A stretch of 35,102 nucleotides of DNA from Saprospiraceae bacterium UBA6168 (GTDB lineage: Bacteria; Bacteroidota; Bacteroidia; Chitinophagales; Saprospiraceae): NCBI GenBank assembly GCA_002435785.1, contig DIUC01000014.1, positions 73,422 through 108,523 on the forward strand. Direction: 5' to 3'. Positions 23,594 through 32,559 of the stretch are shown piece after piece. Below the pieces are notes generated by a model. It did not search any database. It worked only from the letters and a program-made list of their open reading frames with translations, and was not told the origin of the DNA. A program made the translations under genes and the position numbers. The stretch's first letter is position 1. The number at the start of each line of letters is the position of its first letter.

Positions 23594-25096
23594 ATGCACC
23601 ATATCAGCCCTGACCCGCTGACCCTCGAACGGGTCGGCGAAATACTCATATCGGGCAGCAAAATTGCCCTTTCCACGGAGGCCGCTCAGCGCATCGAGCA
23701 TTGCCGCCGCTATTTGGACAACAAGCTGGCCCCCTCCGGGGAAACATTTTACGGCATCAACACCGGCTTCGGCTCCCTCTGCAACGTGCGCATCGAGCAC
23801 GACGAACTGGAGCAACTCCAACTAAACCTCGTCATGTCCCACGCCTGCGGCATGGGCGATGAAGTGCCAGCGGATGTGGTGCGGTTGATGCTTTTGCTTA
23901 AAATCCAAGGACTATCACAGGGCTACTCCGGCGTCCAGCTCGCCACCGTGCAGCGCCTCGTTGACTTTTTCAACCACGGTATTTTGCCAGTTATTTACCA
24001 GCAGGGGTCGCTCGGCGCTTCCGGTGATTTGGCACCGCTTGCGCACCTAAGCTTGCCCCTCATCGGCATGGGCGAAGTGCGGGTAAAAGGCGAAAAAATG
24101 CCCGCCGTCAATGTCTTAAAAGGACACGGCTGGCAGCCCATTCGCCTCCAATCGAAAGAGGGGCTGGCACTGCTCAACGGCACTCAATTTTGCCAAGCCT
24201 ACGGCGTCTGGTGCCTGTTGGAAGCCCGCCGACTGTACGATTTGGCCAACCTCACCGCAGCCGTTTCGCTCGATGCTTTCGATTGCAGGCTGTCGCCGTT
24301 CAACGAGCTGTTGCACAAAATAAGGCCGCACGAGGGGCAACTGAAAACCGCCGAGGCCATCCGCAACTTATTGAAGAACAGCGAGTTGTCCCTTCGGGAA
24401 AAGACCGCCGTGCAGGACCCCTATTCCTTCCGTTGCGTGCCGCAAGTGCATGGGGCCAGCTACGACGCCATCGCCCACGTGGAGCGGGTGTTTTCCACCG
24501 AAATCAATTCCGTGACGGACAACCCGACCATCTTCCCTGACGATGACTTCATCCTCTCCGGCGGCAACTTCCACGCCCAGCCGCTGGCATTGGCACTGGA
24601 TTACCTTGCCATTGCCCTTGCGGAATTGGGCAGCATCAGCGAGCGCCGCACCTACCAGCTCATCAGTGGGCAACGGGGGCTGCCGCCTTTTTTGACAAAA
24701 AATGGTGGATTGAACAGTGGCTTCATGATTCCGCAGTACACCGCCGCCAGCATCGTCAGCCAGGCCAAGCAGCTCTGCACCCCCGCCTCGGTGGACAGCA
24801 TCGTGTCCTCCAACGGCCAGGAGGACCATGTGAGCATGGGCGCCAACGCCGCCACAAAGGCTTGGCGGGTGGTAAAAAACGTGGAACGGGTGCTGGCCAT
24901 CGAGTTCTTCACGGCAACGCAGGCGATGGAATTCAGGAGGCCGTTGCAGTCGTCAGAAGCAGTGGAAAATGCTTTGGCGGCTTACCGGAAAGTAGTGCCA
25001 ATGGTGGAGGAAGATAGGATTCTAAGCGAGGACATGGAGGCGACGGTGGAGTTTTTGAAGGGTTTGCGAAATATGGCTTTCGAAAATTATAGTTGA
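23594..25096 (+). CDS. hutH: Histidine ammonia-lyase
   Basis: This encodes 500 residues, normal for the family. It converts L-histidine to urocanate and ammonia, the first step of histidine breakdown. The MIO cofactor-forming tripeptide Ala142-Ser143-Gly144 lies in GSLGASGDLAPLAHLSLPL, at the same numbering as the well-studied Pseudomonas enzyme. Other conserved segments are YGINTGFGSL, QDPYSFRCVPQVHG, SVTDNPTIFPDD and SSNGQEDHVSMG. It is a cytoplasmic homotetramer in relatives. No hutU, hutI or hutG lies nearby, so the pathway genes are scattered or the enzyme has another role. A related aromatic-amino-acid lyase activity cannot be fully excluded. Confidence 0.94.
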   Translation: MHHISPDPLTLERVGEILISGSKIALSTEAAQRIEHCRRYLDNKLAPSGETFYGINTGFGSLCNVRIEHDELEQLQLNLVMSHACGMGDEVPADVVRLMLLLKIQGLSQGYSGVQLATVQRLVDFFNHGILPVIYQQGSLGASGDLAPLAHLSLPLIGMGEVRVKGEKMPAVNVLKGHGWQPIRLQSKEGLALLNGTQFCQAYGVWCLLEARRLYDLANLTAAVSLDAFDCRLSPFNELLHKIRPHEGQLKTAEAIRNLLKNSELSLREKTAVQDPYSFRCVPQVHGASYDAIAHVERVFSTEINSVTDNPTIFPDDDFILSGGNFHAQPLALALDYLAIALAELGSISERRTYQLISGQRGLPPFLTKNGGLNSGFMIPQYTAASIVSQAKQLCTPASVDSIVSSNGQEDHVSMGANAATKAWRVVKNVERVLAIEFFTATQAMEFRRPLQSSEAVENALAAYRKVVPMVEEDRILSEDMEATVEFLKGLRNMAFENYS

Positions 25097-25125
25097 TGGA
25101 CAAACTGTTTAAGTTTTGTACTACA

Positions 25126-25180
25126 CAAGGGGGCAAGCCCCCTTGGAAACAACGCATTTCCAAGGGGGCTTGCCCCCTTG
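25126..25180. repeat. Perfect 24-bp inverted repeat with self-palindromic arms after hutH
   Basis: Arms at 25126-25149 and 25157-25180 are exact reverse complements with a 7-nt loop. Each contains a 20-nt near-perfect palindrome of its own: CAAGGGGGC / GCCCCCTTG around AA (25126-25145) or TT (25161-25180). It lies 30 bp after the hutH stop between convergent genes. It may serve as a transcription barrier, but there is no long U-run. Confidence 0.92.
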
Positions 25181-25211
25181 ATAAAGTCATCAATCAGTTA
25201 ATCAAGGAACT

Positions 25212-25256
25212 ATAATGCCGCAAATCAAAAATTAGATTTTTGATTTGCGGCATTAT
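25212..25256. terminator. 21-bp inverted repeat, probable bidirectional terminator
   Basis: Arms at 25212-25232 and 25236-25256 are exact reverse complements with a 3-nt loop (TAG). It sits 20 bp from the DUF4956 stop codon and about 115 bp from the hutH stop. The position between two convergent genes suits a shared terminator, although neither side has a long U-run. Confidence 0.6.
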
Positions 25257-25276
25257 GATAGCACGTAAACCCTACG

Positions 25277-25975
25277 TCAAAGCGCTTCCGGCTCGCTCCT
25301 CGTCGAGAGCGACATTTTCGAGATGCCCTCCACGCTTTTCAGTTGGCTCAAAAACTGCAGCCCCGACGAATTTCTTTTAAACACAATCCGGTAATCGAAC
25401 TCGATTTGCAAATTGCCTTCGGGGTCCGTCACGTAGTCGGAGCGCCAGTGCTGGGTTTTCGTGCAATGCTCGTTGAGCAGCCGCCGCACCGCCGCCTCAG
25501 AAGTACCCGCCTCTGCATTCAACCGAAACCGCAGCACGTTGACCTGGTGGTGGCCAGCCGTGGAAAATGGCGTCCATTTCAACAAAAAAGCAACCGTACA
25601 AAATGCTACCGTACCGATGAAAGCGATGTTGTAGCCATGCACCCCGCAGGCGATGCCAATGGCCAGCGCCGAGAACATGAAAATGATGTTGCGGGGGTCA
25701 CGCAGGTTGGTGCGGAAGTGGATGATGGCCAATGCGCCAATCATCCCCAAGCCCCTCGCCAAACTGTCGCCAATGGCCAGCATCACCGTGGCGGCTGCCA
25801 TCGAACCGAGAATCATGGCTTGGATGAAGTTGCCGGGCACGAAGAGGTCACGGCTCGTTTTTTCGTAAGTGAACGCCACCACGACCGACAACAGAAACGA
25901 AAAAAGCATGGCATAGACCACCGACATCAAAGTCGGGTTGTCGGCGTTGGCTTGCAAAAGGGAAAAGTCGAACAT
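25277..25975 (-). CDS. DUF4956-family membrane protein
   Basis: This encodes 232 residues. Four or five hydrophobic segments fill residues about 17-140 (VVYAMLFSFLLSVVVAF, AMILGSMAAATVMLAIG, NIIFMFSALAIGIACGV, IAFIGTVAFCTVAFLL), with the family motif GALAIIHFRTNLRDPRNIIF between them. A soluble C-terminal domain of about 90 residues follows, with an ACT/ferredoxin-like strand-helix pattern. DUF4956 proteins often occur next to VTC-type polyphosphate polymerase and CotH genes; here a lamin-tail gene lies 42 bp upstream in transcription order, suggesting one operon. The molecular function is unknown. Confidence 0.9.
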   Translation of the reverse strand: MFDFSLLQANADNPTLMSVVYAMLFSFLLSVVVAFTYEKTSRDLFVPGNFIQAMILGSMAAATVMLAIGDSLARGLGMIGALAIIHFRTNLRDPRNIIFMFSALAIGIACGVHGYNIAFIGTVAFCTVAFLLKWTPFSTAGHHQVNVLRFRLNAEAGTSEAAVRRLLNEHCTKTQHWRSDYVTDPEGNLQIEFDYRIVFKRNSSGLQFLSQLKSVEGISKMSLSTRSEPEAL

Positions 25976-26017
25976 GGCTTGGTGACTGGTAATTGGTGAT
26001 TGGTGAGTTGGCAGTGC

Positions 26018-26770
26018 TTACTGCACCACCAAAACTTGGTGTGCCGAGCCTGATTTTACGAGGTAGAACCCTGCTGCCCAGTCGCTCACGTCCATTTTTG
26101 TTTCATTGAAAAAAGCCGTGCTCCACCGCAGCCGCCCAAGTTGGTCGAAGACCTCCACCGTTTGAAACCCCGGCATTTCGCTCCGCAAAACCACTTCCAC
26201 CCCACTGGCTGGGTTGGGAAAAACAGTGAGCGCCCTCGCCCGTGCTGCCTCGTCCACTGCCGAGATGCCCGTGTCGTTGTTGGCCTTGAAGGTAGGGTTC
26301 TTGATGACGAAGTTGCCTGTGCCGTTCGGGGAGCGGGCATATCCCTTGTCGGTCTGCTGCGCCCCAAAAGTGATGTCCTGCACGATGCTCCCACCTGCAT
26401 TCACGAGCATCAGCCGTTCGCCAGCCGCACTCAACTTGAAGTTGGCGTGCAGCGGCCCTTGGCTACTGTCCTCGTCCGCCCACACGATGAGGTAGCCTTG
26501 GGAGGGTATGCTGGTATTGGTCGGAAACTTCCATTTTGTCAGGTTGTCCGGCTTGTCGGTCAAGTGCCAGCCGGAGATGTCCACGGGACCGTTGGAGGTA
26601 TTGTAGAGTTCTATCCAGTCCTCGTACTCGCCGTTCTCGTCGGTGATATAGGTTTGGTTGGAGGCCATGAGTTCGTTGATGACCACCGAGGATTGTGCCG
26701 CTACTTTGCCAAAGGCAAGGAAAACAAGCGCCACCATAAGACCTGCCATTCGTGTAAACTGAAACTTCAT
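26018..26770 (-). CDS. Secreted lamin-tail-domain protein with T9SS sorting domain
   Basis: This encodes 250 residues from the ATG at 26770; the longer open frame lacks a signal peptide at its start and reads into the intergenic region. After the signal peptide (to KVAAQ) residues about 27-165 form a lamin tail domain (VVINELMASNQTYI, EYEDWIELYNTSNGPVDISGWHLTD, GYLIVWADED, YARSPNGTGNF). The end is a T9SS type A sorting domain (about 180-250: VFPNPASGVEVVL, WAAGFYLVKSGS). In Bacteroidota this domain is commonly fused to CotH kinases or nucleases; here it stands alone and is followed after 42 bp by the DUF4956 gene. It is probably a surface-attached binding protein. Confidence 0.88.
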   Translation of the reverse strand: MKFQFTRMAGLMVALVFLAFGKVAAQSSVVINELMASNQTYITDENGEYEDWIELYNTSNGPVDISGWHLTDKPDNLTKWKFPTNTSIPSQGYLIVWADEDSSQGPLHANFKLSAAGERLMLVNAGGSIVQDITFGAQQTDKGYARSPNGTGNFVIKNPTFKANNDTGISAVDEAARARALTVFPNPASGVEVVLRSEMPGFQTVEVFDQLGRLRWSTAFFNETKMDVSDWAAGFYLVKSGSAHQVLVVQ

Positions 26771-26870
26771 AATTTTTGACTTTTGTGTTAAGTTTTTCAA
26801 GACCGCAAAGGTGCAGTTTTCCCTCAACCTCTCCGTACCATTTTTTGCAAACGGCCTGACACAGCATTCC

Positions 26871-26910
26871 AAAAAAAAAGCACCCACCAGCTTAATGCCG
26901 GAGGGTGCTT
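26871..26910 (-). terminator. Intrinsic terminator of the giant adhesin gene
   Basis: Stem AAGCACCC (26878-26885) / GGGTGCTT (26903-26910) with a 17-nt loop is followed on the minus strand by a run of U residues (A-run 26871-26879). It lies 43 bp beyond the adhesin stop codon and separates it from the lamin-tail gene, which therefore needs its own promoter. Confidence 0.85.
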
Positions 26911-26952
26911 CGTTGAGTTAATTGGTTGCATCTGCCGCCGTGAAGTCCGCTT

Positions 26953-29900
26953 CTACCGCACCTTCACAAACCGCTTCGTCACTACCCCATCGCCGACTTG
27001 CAGCGACAAGAAGTAGGTGCCCGCCGCAAATTGCGACACATCGAAGTTGGCAGTTTGCTGGCCAATGCCTACCTGCCCATTGCGCAGCAAGACCACTTCT
27101 CCCAATGTGTTCAGGATGCGAACTTTCGCATCGCCTGGGGCAGCGGTGGAATAGCGCAGCGTCAGGAAGTCCGTGGCCGGATTGGGCAACAGTTCAAGCG
27201 CCGTGATGGCCACTTCGCCCGTGCTGGAGGCCGTCTGGTTGCAGCTCATCGTAATGGCTTGCAGCCAAGCACAGCCGCTTGCATCCATCACTTGCACCAC
27301 AATGGTAGCAGTGCCCGCACCCGCCAGCAGCGTGGCCGATTGGCCGTTGGAACCGTTGGTGATTTCCCAGCCAGTGCCTTCCAGCACCGACCACTCAAAA
27401 TCGTAAGGCGCAGTGCCGTTCACGGTATTGGCGACCAACGCATAGCTATTGCCACAGTCCAAGTCCGCTGGTATTTCCACGCTCACCCCAAAGGCAGCAT
27501 CGAGCAGCGTCACCCGCAGCGTGTGCGAAGCCGCATTGCCACAGGCATCCGTCGCCAAGTACGTGAACAGATGGGCCGCCGATTCGCAGTTTGTTTCCAA
27601 CGCCGTCTCCACGTTGATGGTCACGTTGTTGCAGTCGGTAGCAATAGCCACAGGTGGTTGCCAGGCCGCAAACTCGGCTTGTGTCATCACCAATTCCAAT
27701 GGCATCTGCTCGAAGACCGGAACCTCCGTGTCCACTACCGTGATGGTTTGCGAGGTAATGGCCTCGTTGCCGCAAGCATCCGTCGCCGTCCAAGTGCGGG
27801 TGAAGGTCTCGCCGCAAGCGCCCATTTGCACCTCGTCGCCGAAGGCCAGTGCCACGGTGCTGCAAGCGTCCGTTGCCGTCATCGTCACGAACGCCACAGG
27901 CTCGCCGCATTCGATGGTCAAGTTTTCAACATCGGTGGTAAAAACCGGGGCCATATCGTCCGTCACCGTTATTTTTTGCTGCGCAATGGTTGAGTTGCCA
28001 CAAGCGTCCGTTGCCGTCCAAGTCCGCACATGCTGTTGGCCGCAGGCCAAGTTCAGTACCTCGTCGGTGTGCATCACGCTTACCGTCGAGCAGCCGTCGG
28101 TGGCCATTGGCGAACCAAAAACCACCGCCTCGCCACAGGTCAGCACCTGGTCGGCTGGCAACGCAGCGAAGCTGGGCGCCACATTGTCCGTCACCGTTAT
28201 TTTTTGCTGCGCAATGGCTGAGTTGCCGCAAGCATCCATCGCCGTCCAAGTTCGGATATACTGTTGGCCACATGGCACATCCACCACTTCGTCCAAGTAA
28301 GAAAGCCCGGCGGAAGAGCAGTTGTCGTCAGCCAATGGCGAGCCGAACACCACCGCCTCGCCGCAGGTCAGCGACTGGTCGGCTGGCACGGCGCTGAACA
28401 CGGGTGCGTCATTGTCCACGATGGTGATGGTTTGCGAAGCGGTCGCCTCATTGCCGCAGGCGTCCACCGCCGTCCAAGTGCGGGTCACGGTCTGGTTTGC
28501 GCAAGCCGTGGAGCCGCCGCTGGTCCACGCATCGTGGTGGCTGATGGTCAGTGCGGTGCCGCTGGCGCAATTGTCAGCAACCGTCGGCACGTCGAAGGTC
28601 GGTGTGCCGCCGCTGGCGCAGGTCATGGTCAGGTCTTGCGAAGCCAGCGTGAATACCGGCGCCGACTGGTCGGGCATGATGACGATGGTTTGCTTCGCAA
28701 ACGTCGAGTTGCCGCAAACGTCCGTGGCCGTCCAGTGCCGGGTGATGGTGGTGGCGCTGGTGCAGTCGCCCGCCGTTATTTCATCCACAAAGCTGATGGT
28801 CAACGGGCCACAGGCCGAGTGGCATACTGGCTCGCCAAAGACGACATCGCCACTGCAATCCACGGTCAGGTTCTCCGGCACGTAGGCAAAGGCAATCATG
28901 TTGCCGCTGTTGAAGCCGGGCAGCACCCAGGCACTGGTGGTGGCCGTGGTGAAGTTGCCGCACTCGTCGGTGGCCGTCCAGGTGCGCACGATGTCGTAGC
29001 CGTACTCGATGCCGTTCACCACATGGCAGTCGCCCGTGCCGATGATGCTGTCCTGGAACGTGATGGTCACGTCGCCACAGTTGTCAAAGGCAATCGGGTC
29101 TGGGAAAACGATGGTGTCCTCGCAATCGAAGAACTGGTCGTAAGGCACGAAGATGAACACGGGCACCGTGGTGTCCGGGTTGGTGGTCACCTGCTGGGTG
29201 AAGGTGGCCGTGTTTCCGCAAACATCGGTGGCCGTCCAAACACGGGTGAAATGGAAGCCCGTGTCGCAAGTGCCCGTTTGGTCACTGTCCACGTAGCTGA
29301 GGGCGGTCGCTCCGCAATTGTCGAAAGCCACGGGCGTGTAAAGCGGCCCGCCACAGTCCACAGTGATGCTATCTGGTGTGTCGGCAGCAAAAATGGGCGC
29401 TTGGGTGTCCGGCCCGGTGCTGATGGTTTGCGAAGCGGACACCATGTTGCCGCAGGCATCGTGCGCAATCCAAGTACGGGTCACGCTGAACGGCTGGCTG
29501 CAGTCGCCATTGGAGTTCACCACGTCGGTGAAGCTGACGCTGAGGCCACCCGCAGGGCAGGTTGTTTCAGCAATGGCATTTCCGAAGCCGGGGTTCAGGT
29601 CGCAGGACACGGTGATGTCCGGCGGTACGAACGTGAAAATCAGCGTGGACGGCACGTTTGGCGGCGTCATGGTGATGACTTGAGTCACCGTATCCGAATG
29701 GCCGCAAGCGTCGGTGGCAATCCAGGTGCGGGTGATAATGTTGGGCAATGGGCAAGCACCGCCTGTTTGCTGCTCGCTGAAAGTTAACGTAAATGCTGAA
29801 CAATCGGTCACGGTCGGGTCTTGGACGGGCGGCACGTTCGGGCACTCCGCAGTGATGTCGGCTGGCACGTTGGAGAAAACGGGCGGCAGGTTGTCCACGA

Positions 29901-32559
29901 TGGTAATCGTTTGCGAAGCGGAGGAAACATTGCCGCAGTCGTCGGTGGCCGTCCATGTGCGGGTGATGACGTGGTTGCAGGCGGGGCCAGTGCTCGTCTC
30001 CAAGAATGTTACCGTAACGCTGGGGTCACAGGCATCGGTGGCAGTGACATTGGCAGGAGAAGGCACGGTGGAGCAGGGGTCCAGCGTGACGCTGGGCGGT
30101 ACGCCTTGCAGTACAGGTGCTTGGTTGTCCGTGACGGTCAGGTAGCCCACGAAAACGGTGGTGTTGCCGCAGTTGTCGGTGCCGGTCCAAGTGACCTTGA
30201 TGGGGTCGCCGTTGCACTCGTTGCCGGTCAGGCCAGTGAAGTCGTGGGTGAAGGTGACGGGTTGGCTGAGGTCGCTCCAGTTGCCGCTGTAGTTGAGCCA
30301 ATGGTCGAGCTGTGCAGCGGCATTGGGAGCGCCGCAGTCGAGGTCGAGGTTGGTGGGCTTCACGCAGTCGGGGCCTTTGGTGTCCACGAGCGTGAAGGTG
30401 GCGCAAGTGGTGAAAGTATGGCCGCAGTTGTCGGTAGCGACAAAGGTCACATCAATATGCCCATCAATATAGCTGCAATTCCAGACCCAGTTGTTCATGT
30501 TGAAATTGTTCGTCCAAGTGATGGGGCCGCAGCCAGGCACGCTGAAAGAGGCACCGCCGTTGTTGTTTACCCAGTTTTGCGGGCCGTTCATGTAGTTCAT
30601 CATCGTGGCCTCCAGGGTCACGTCCTGTGCGGGGATGGCAATGACGCCAGCGGGCAGGTTGTTGACGACCGTGGGGGTGCTGTACCCAGCGCCAAGGTTG
30701 CCGGAGAGGTCGCTCACGACCAGCCCGCCACCGACCGTGCCGCCACCAAAGGCCGTGTTGCACAGCGCCGACAAGGCACCGGGCGCATTCGGGTTGAGCG
30801 CCACGGTGAACTCCACCGTCAGGTACTGCCCCGCCGAAAGCCAGCCCGTGCCGGGCAGGAAGAGGTTGGTGTAGTTGCGGCCATCAAAATAGGGGTTGAG
30901 GAGCGGCGGCCCAGTGGCCGTGGAAGCCACTATTTGCGGAGCAGTCAAAGTGTCCAAGTAGGCGGCTGCGAGGTACGTGAGCAGGTCGTCTTCCAAGAAA
31001 AGCTCTTTGGCGCCGCCCGCATTGTTGAACATCGTGATGCTGATTTTGAAAGCGGGCAAGTCCACGTTGCCACTGGCATTGGTGCAAGTGTTGAGGCCGT
31101 AATGGTTGATGGGGGTTACGGTTTTCGTAATCATTATCTCCGGTATGTTGGCGGTGCAATTGGGGCCACCGCCCTGTGCGCAGGCATAGCTGTCATCGAA
31201 CAAACAGCGGGTCGCACAAAGTTCGAGCGCAAACGGCTCGCCCGTGAGCGCACCGCCGTCCACCCGCCAATATTCCACGCAAACCTGCGACACGGGCTGG
31301 GCGTTGGAAGTGGCGCTCCAAAGCACGCCCTTGCCATAGCCTACGCCACTGAAGGTCAGCCCATTGATATTGGTGATGGGCGCTGGGCCGTTGCCGAAGC
31401 CAGTCATAACGACGGGGTCGGCGCCCAACCATGCCCGGATGCGCACCCGCTCCGGCCCTGCAAAGAAGAGGTGCTCCTGCGAGTTGAGGCGGATGGGACG
31501 GGCCTCGTCGAGGGTGAAGCAGTAGGTGTTGCCGCCGCCGCCGATGAACTCCCGGCTGTTGTCGAGGCTGAAACGGCCATAAGGGCGTGGCGGCTTATTG
31601 TTCAAAGTGGAGTTGCCGGAGGCCGTGGACGGGTTGGCGTCAATCTCGATGAAGGTGATTGGGTCGCCGGATTCATCGCAGAAGCCGCTGTTGAAACCGA
31701 AGACGGGCTGGCCGTTGTCGAGCCAAAGGCCCTCGTTGGCGGAGAGCCTGCCCCAGCGGCTCACCGGGGAGCTGTTGTCGCAAAAGATGGGCGCATCGGC
31801 CACACACTTGATGCCGTCAATGCTGAGGCGGAACGGCTCGATGGTGGGCATGTCGCCCGCAGTTGCGTAGTATTCCACACAGACCTGTGTGACGGGTTGT
31901 GCGCCAGAGTTGACGCTCCACCACAGGCCGCCGCCCGTTTTTCCATTGGCATTGAAGTGGATGCTGCCCGTGCCGTTGCCTGTGATGGTGGCATTGCCGA
32001 CGGGGCCGCCCTGGTAGGTGGCCGCCAGCGGAACGGGGTTGACGCCGTTGAGGGCCGTCACCCGAATGTTTTCGCCCAAGGCAAAATAGGCGTGCTCCCG
32101 GCTGTCCACACCGACCGGAGCAGCGATGCTGAGGTCGAAGCAGTAGCGTACCCCCGAAGCCCCCATGTTCTGGCGGGCGAGATAGAACGAGGTGCTGCCC
32201 CAGCGTCGGGGCTGGCGGGCGTTGATGACGTTGTTGGCCACGGCATTGGGCGCAGGGCCGGCGCTGATGTTCAGCAGGATGGGGTTCGCTCCGCTGCAAA
32301 TGCCGGAGTTGAAGCCCGGCACGCTGCCGCCGTTCTGGAGCGTGAGGCGTTGGGCAGGGCTGAGGTTGGCCCAAGCACCGACGGGCTGGAGGGCCATCGC
32401 CGAGGAGGTGGCGGACTCCCACGGTTGGTGGTAGTCCCAGGATTGGAGGGCGAGCAAGGCCATTGCCACCACTGGCAATGACAAGATTTTGCGAAGCAGC
32501 GGTACTTTCAACCACTTCTTTGCGGAAGCGAATAAATCACGATTGGTAAACCTGTGCAT
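26953..32559 (-). CDS. Giant secreted adhesin-like protein with 13 HYR/Ig-like repeats and T9SS sorting domain
   Basis: This encodes 1868 residues. A signal peptide (about 23-41, LLRKILSLPVVAMALLAL) is followed by two related domains of about 190 residues (near 45-250 and 260-460), each opening with a W-G-x-LS motif and NGxxVxGFNSGxC. A DUF11-like segment (about 480-650) comes next. From about 690 to 1640 there are 13 repeats of roughly 76 residues built on TWxATDxCGNxxxxxQxITVxDxxxPVF with paired cysteines, as in HYR/Ig-like beta-sandwich modules. A further beta domain and a T9SS type A sorting domain end the protein (ITALELLPNPATDFLTLRY, AGTYFLSLQVGDG). It is probably a surface fibre or adhesin. 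No enzyme domain is seen. Two adjacent repeats are nearly identical at DNA level (228-bp period near 27958-28260). Confidence 0.9.
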   Translation of the reverse strand: MHRFTNRDLFASAKKWLKVPLLRKILSLPVVAMALLALQSWDYHQPWESATSSAMALQPVGAWANLSPAQRLTLQNGGSVPGFNSGICSGANPILLNISAGPAPNAVANNVINARQPRRWGSTSFYLARQNMGASGVRYCFDLSIAAPVGVDSREHAYFALGENIRVTALNGVNPVPLAATYQGGPVGNATITGNGTGSIHFNANGKTGGGLWWSVNSGAQPVTQVCVEYYATAGDMPTIEPFRLSIDGIKCVADAPIFCDNSSPVSRWGRLSANEGLWLDNGQPVFGFNSGFCDESGDPITFIEIDANPSTASGNSTLNNKPPRPYGRFSLDNSREFIGGGGNTYCFTLDEARPIRLNSQEHLFFAGPERVRIRAWLGADPVVMTGFGNGPAPITNINGLTFSGVGYGKGVLWSATSNAQPVSQVCVEYWRVDGGALTGEPFALELCATRCLFDDSYACAQGGGPNCTANIPEIMITKTVTPINHYGLNTCTNASGNVDLPAFKISITMFNNAGGAKELFLEDDLLTYLAAAYLDTLTAPQIVASTATGPPLLNPYFDGRNYTNLFLPGTGWLSAGQYLTVEFTVALNPNAPGALSALCNTAFGGGTVGGGLVVSDLSGNLGAGYSTPTVVNNLPAGVIAIPAQDVTLEATMMNYMNGPQNWVNNNGGASFSVPGCGPITWTNNFNMNNWVWNCSYIDGHIDVTFVATDNCGHTFTTCATFTLVDTKGPDCVKPTNLDLDCGAPNAAAQLDHWLNYSGNWSDLSQPVTFTHDFTGLTGNECNGDPIKVTWTGTDNCGNTTVFVGYLTVTDNQAPVLQGVPPSVTLDPCSTVPSPANVTATDACDPSVTVTFLETSTGPACNHVITRTWTATDDCGNVSSASQTITIVDNLPPVFSNVPADITAECPNVPPVQDPTVTDCSAFTLTFSEQQTGGACPLPNIITRTWIATDACGHSDTVTQVITMTPPNVPSTLIFTFVPPDITVSCDLNPGFGNAIAETTCPAGGLSVSFTDVVNSNGDCSQPFSVTRTWIAHDACGNMVSASQTISTGPDTQAPIFAADTPDSITVDCGGPLYTPVAFDNCGATALSYVDSDQTGTCDTGFHFTRVWTATDVCGNTATFTQQVTTNPDTTVPVFIFVPYDQFFDCEDTIVFPDPIAFDNCGDVTITFQDSIIGTGDCHVVNGIEYGYDIVRTWTATDECGNFTTATTSAWVLPGFNSGNMIAFAYVPENLTVDCSGDVVFGEPVCHSACGPLTISFVDEITAGDCTSATTITRHWTATDVCGNSTFAKQTIVIMPDQSAPVFTLASQDLTMTCASGGTPTFDVPTVADNCASGTALTISHHDAWTSGGSTACANQTVTRTWTAVDACGNEATASQTITIVDNDAPVFSAVPADQSLTCGEAVVFGSPLADDNCSSAGLSYLDEVVDVPCGQQYIRTWTAMDACGNSAIAQQKITVTDNVAPSFAALPADQVLTCGEAVVFGSPMATDGCSTVSVMHTDEVLNLACGQQHVRTWTATDACGNSTIAQQKITVTDDMAPVFTTDVENLTIECGEPVAFVTMTATDACSTVALAFGDEVQMGACGETFTRTWTATDACGNEAITSQTITVVDTEVPVFEQMPLELVMTQAEFAAWQPPVAIATDCNNVTINVETALETNCESAAHLFTYLATDACGNAASHTLRVTLLDAAFGVSVEIPADLDCGNSYALVANTVNGTAPYDFEWSVLEGTGWEITNGSNGQSATLLAGAGTATIVVQVMDASGCAWLQAITMSCNQTASSTGEVAITALELLPNPATDFLTLRYSTAAPGDAKVRILNTLGEVVLLRNGQVGIGQQTANFDVSQFAAGTYFLSLQVGDGVVTKRFVKVR
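27958..28415 (-). repeat. Near-identical 228-bp tandem repeats in the adhesin gene
   Basis: The segment beginning GTCCGTCACCGTTATTTTTT at 27958 recurs at 28186, exactly 228 bp (76 codons) later, with only a few substitutions over the first 80 bases, while other repeats of the gene are much more diverged. This indicates recent duplication or gene conversion between neighbouring HYR-like units and a potential site for repeat-number change. Confidence 0.8.

Noticed and set aside
27958..28260. Regular near-identical units considered as a CRISPR or intergenic repeat array
   Set aside because: The 228-bp period is exactly 76 codons and the units encode HYR-like protein repeats in frame; there are no short direct repeats with unique spacers.
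29821..32481. 886-codon open frame antisense to the giant adhesin gene
   Set aside because: Long antisense frames are expected in GC-rich repetitive genes; the translation is Val/Gly/Ala/Arg-rich with no signal peptide or domain, while the minus strand shows a full T9SS protein.
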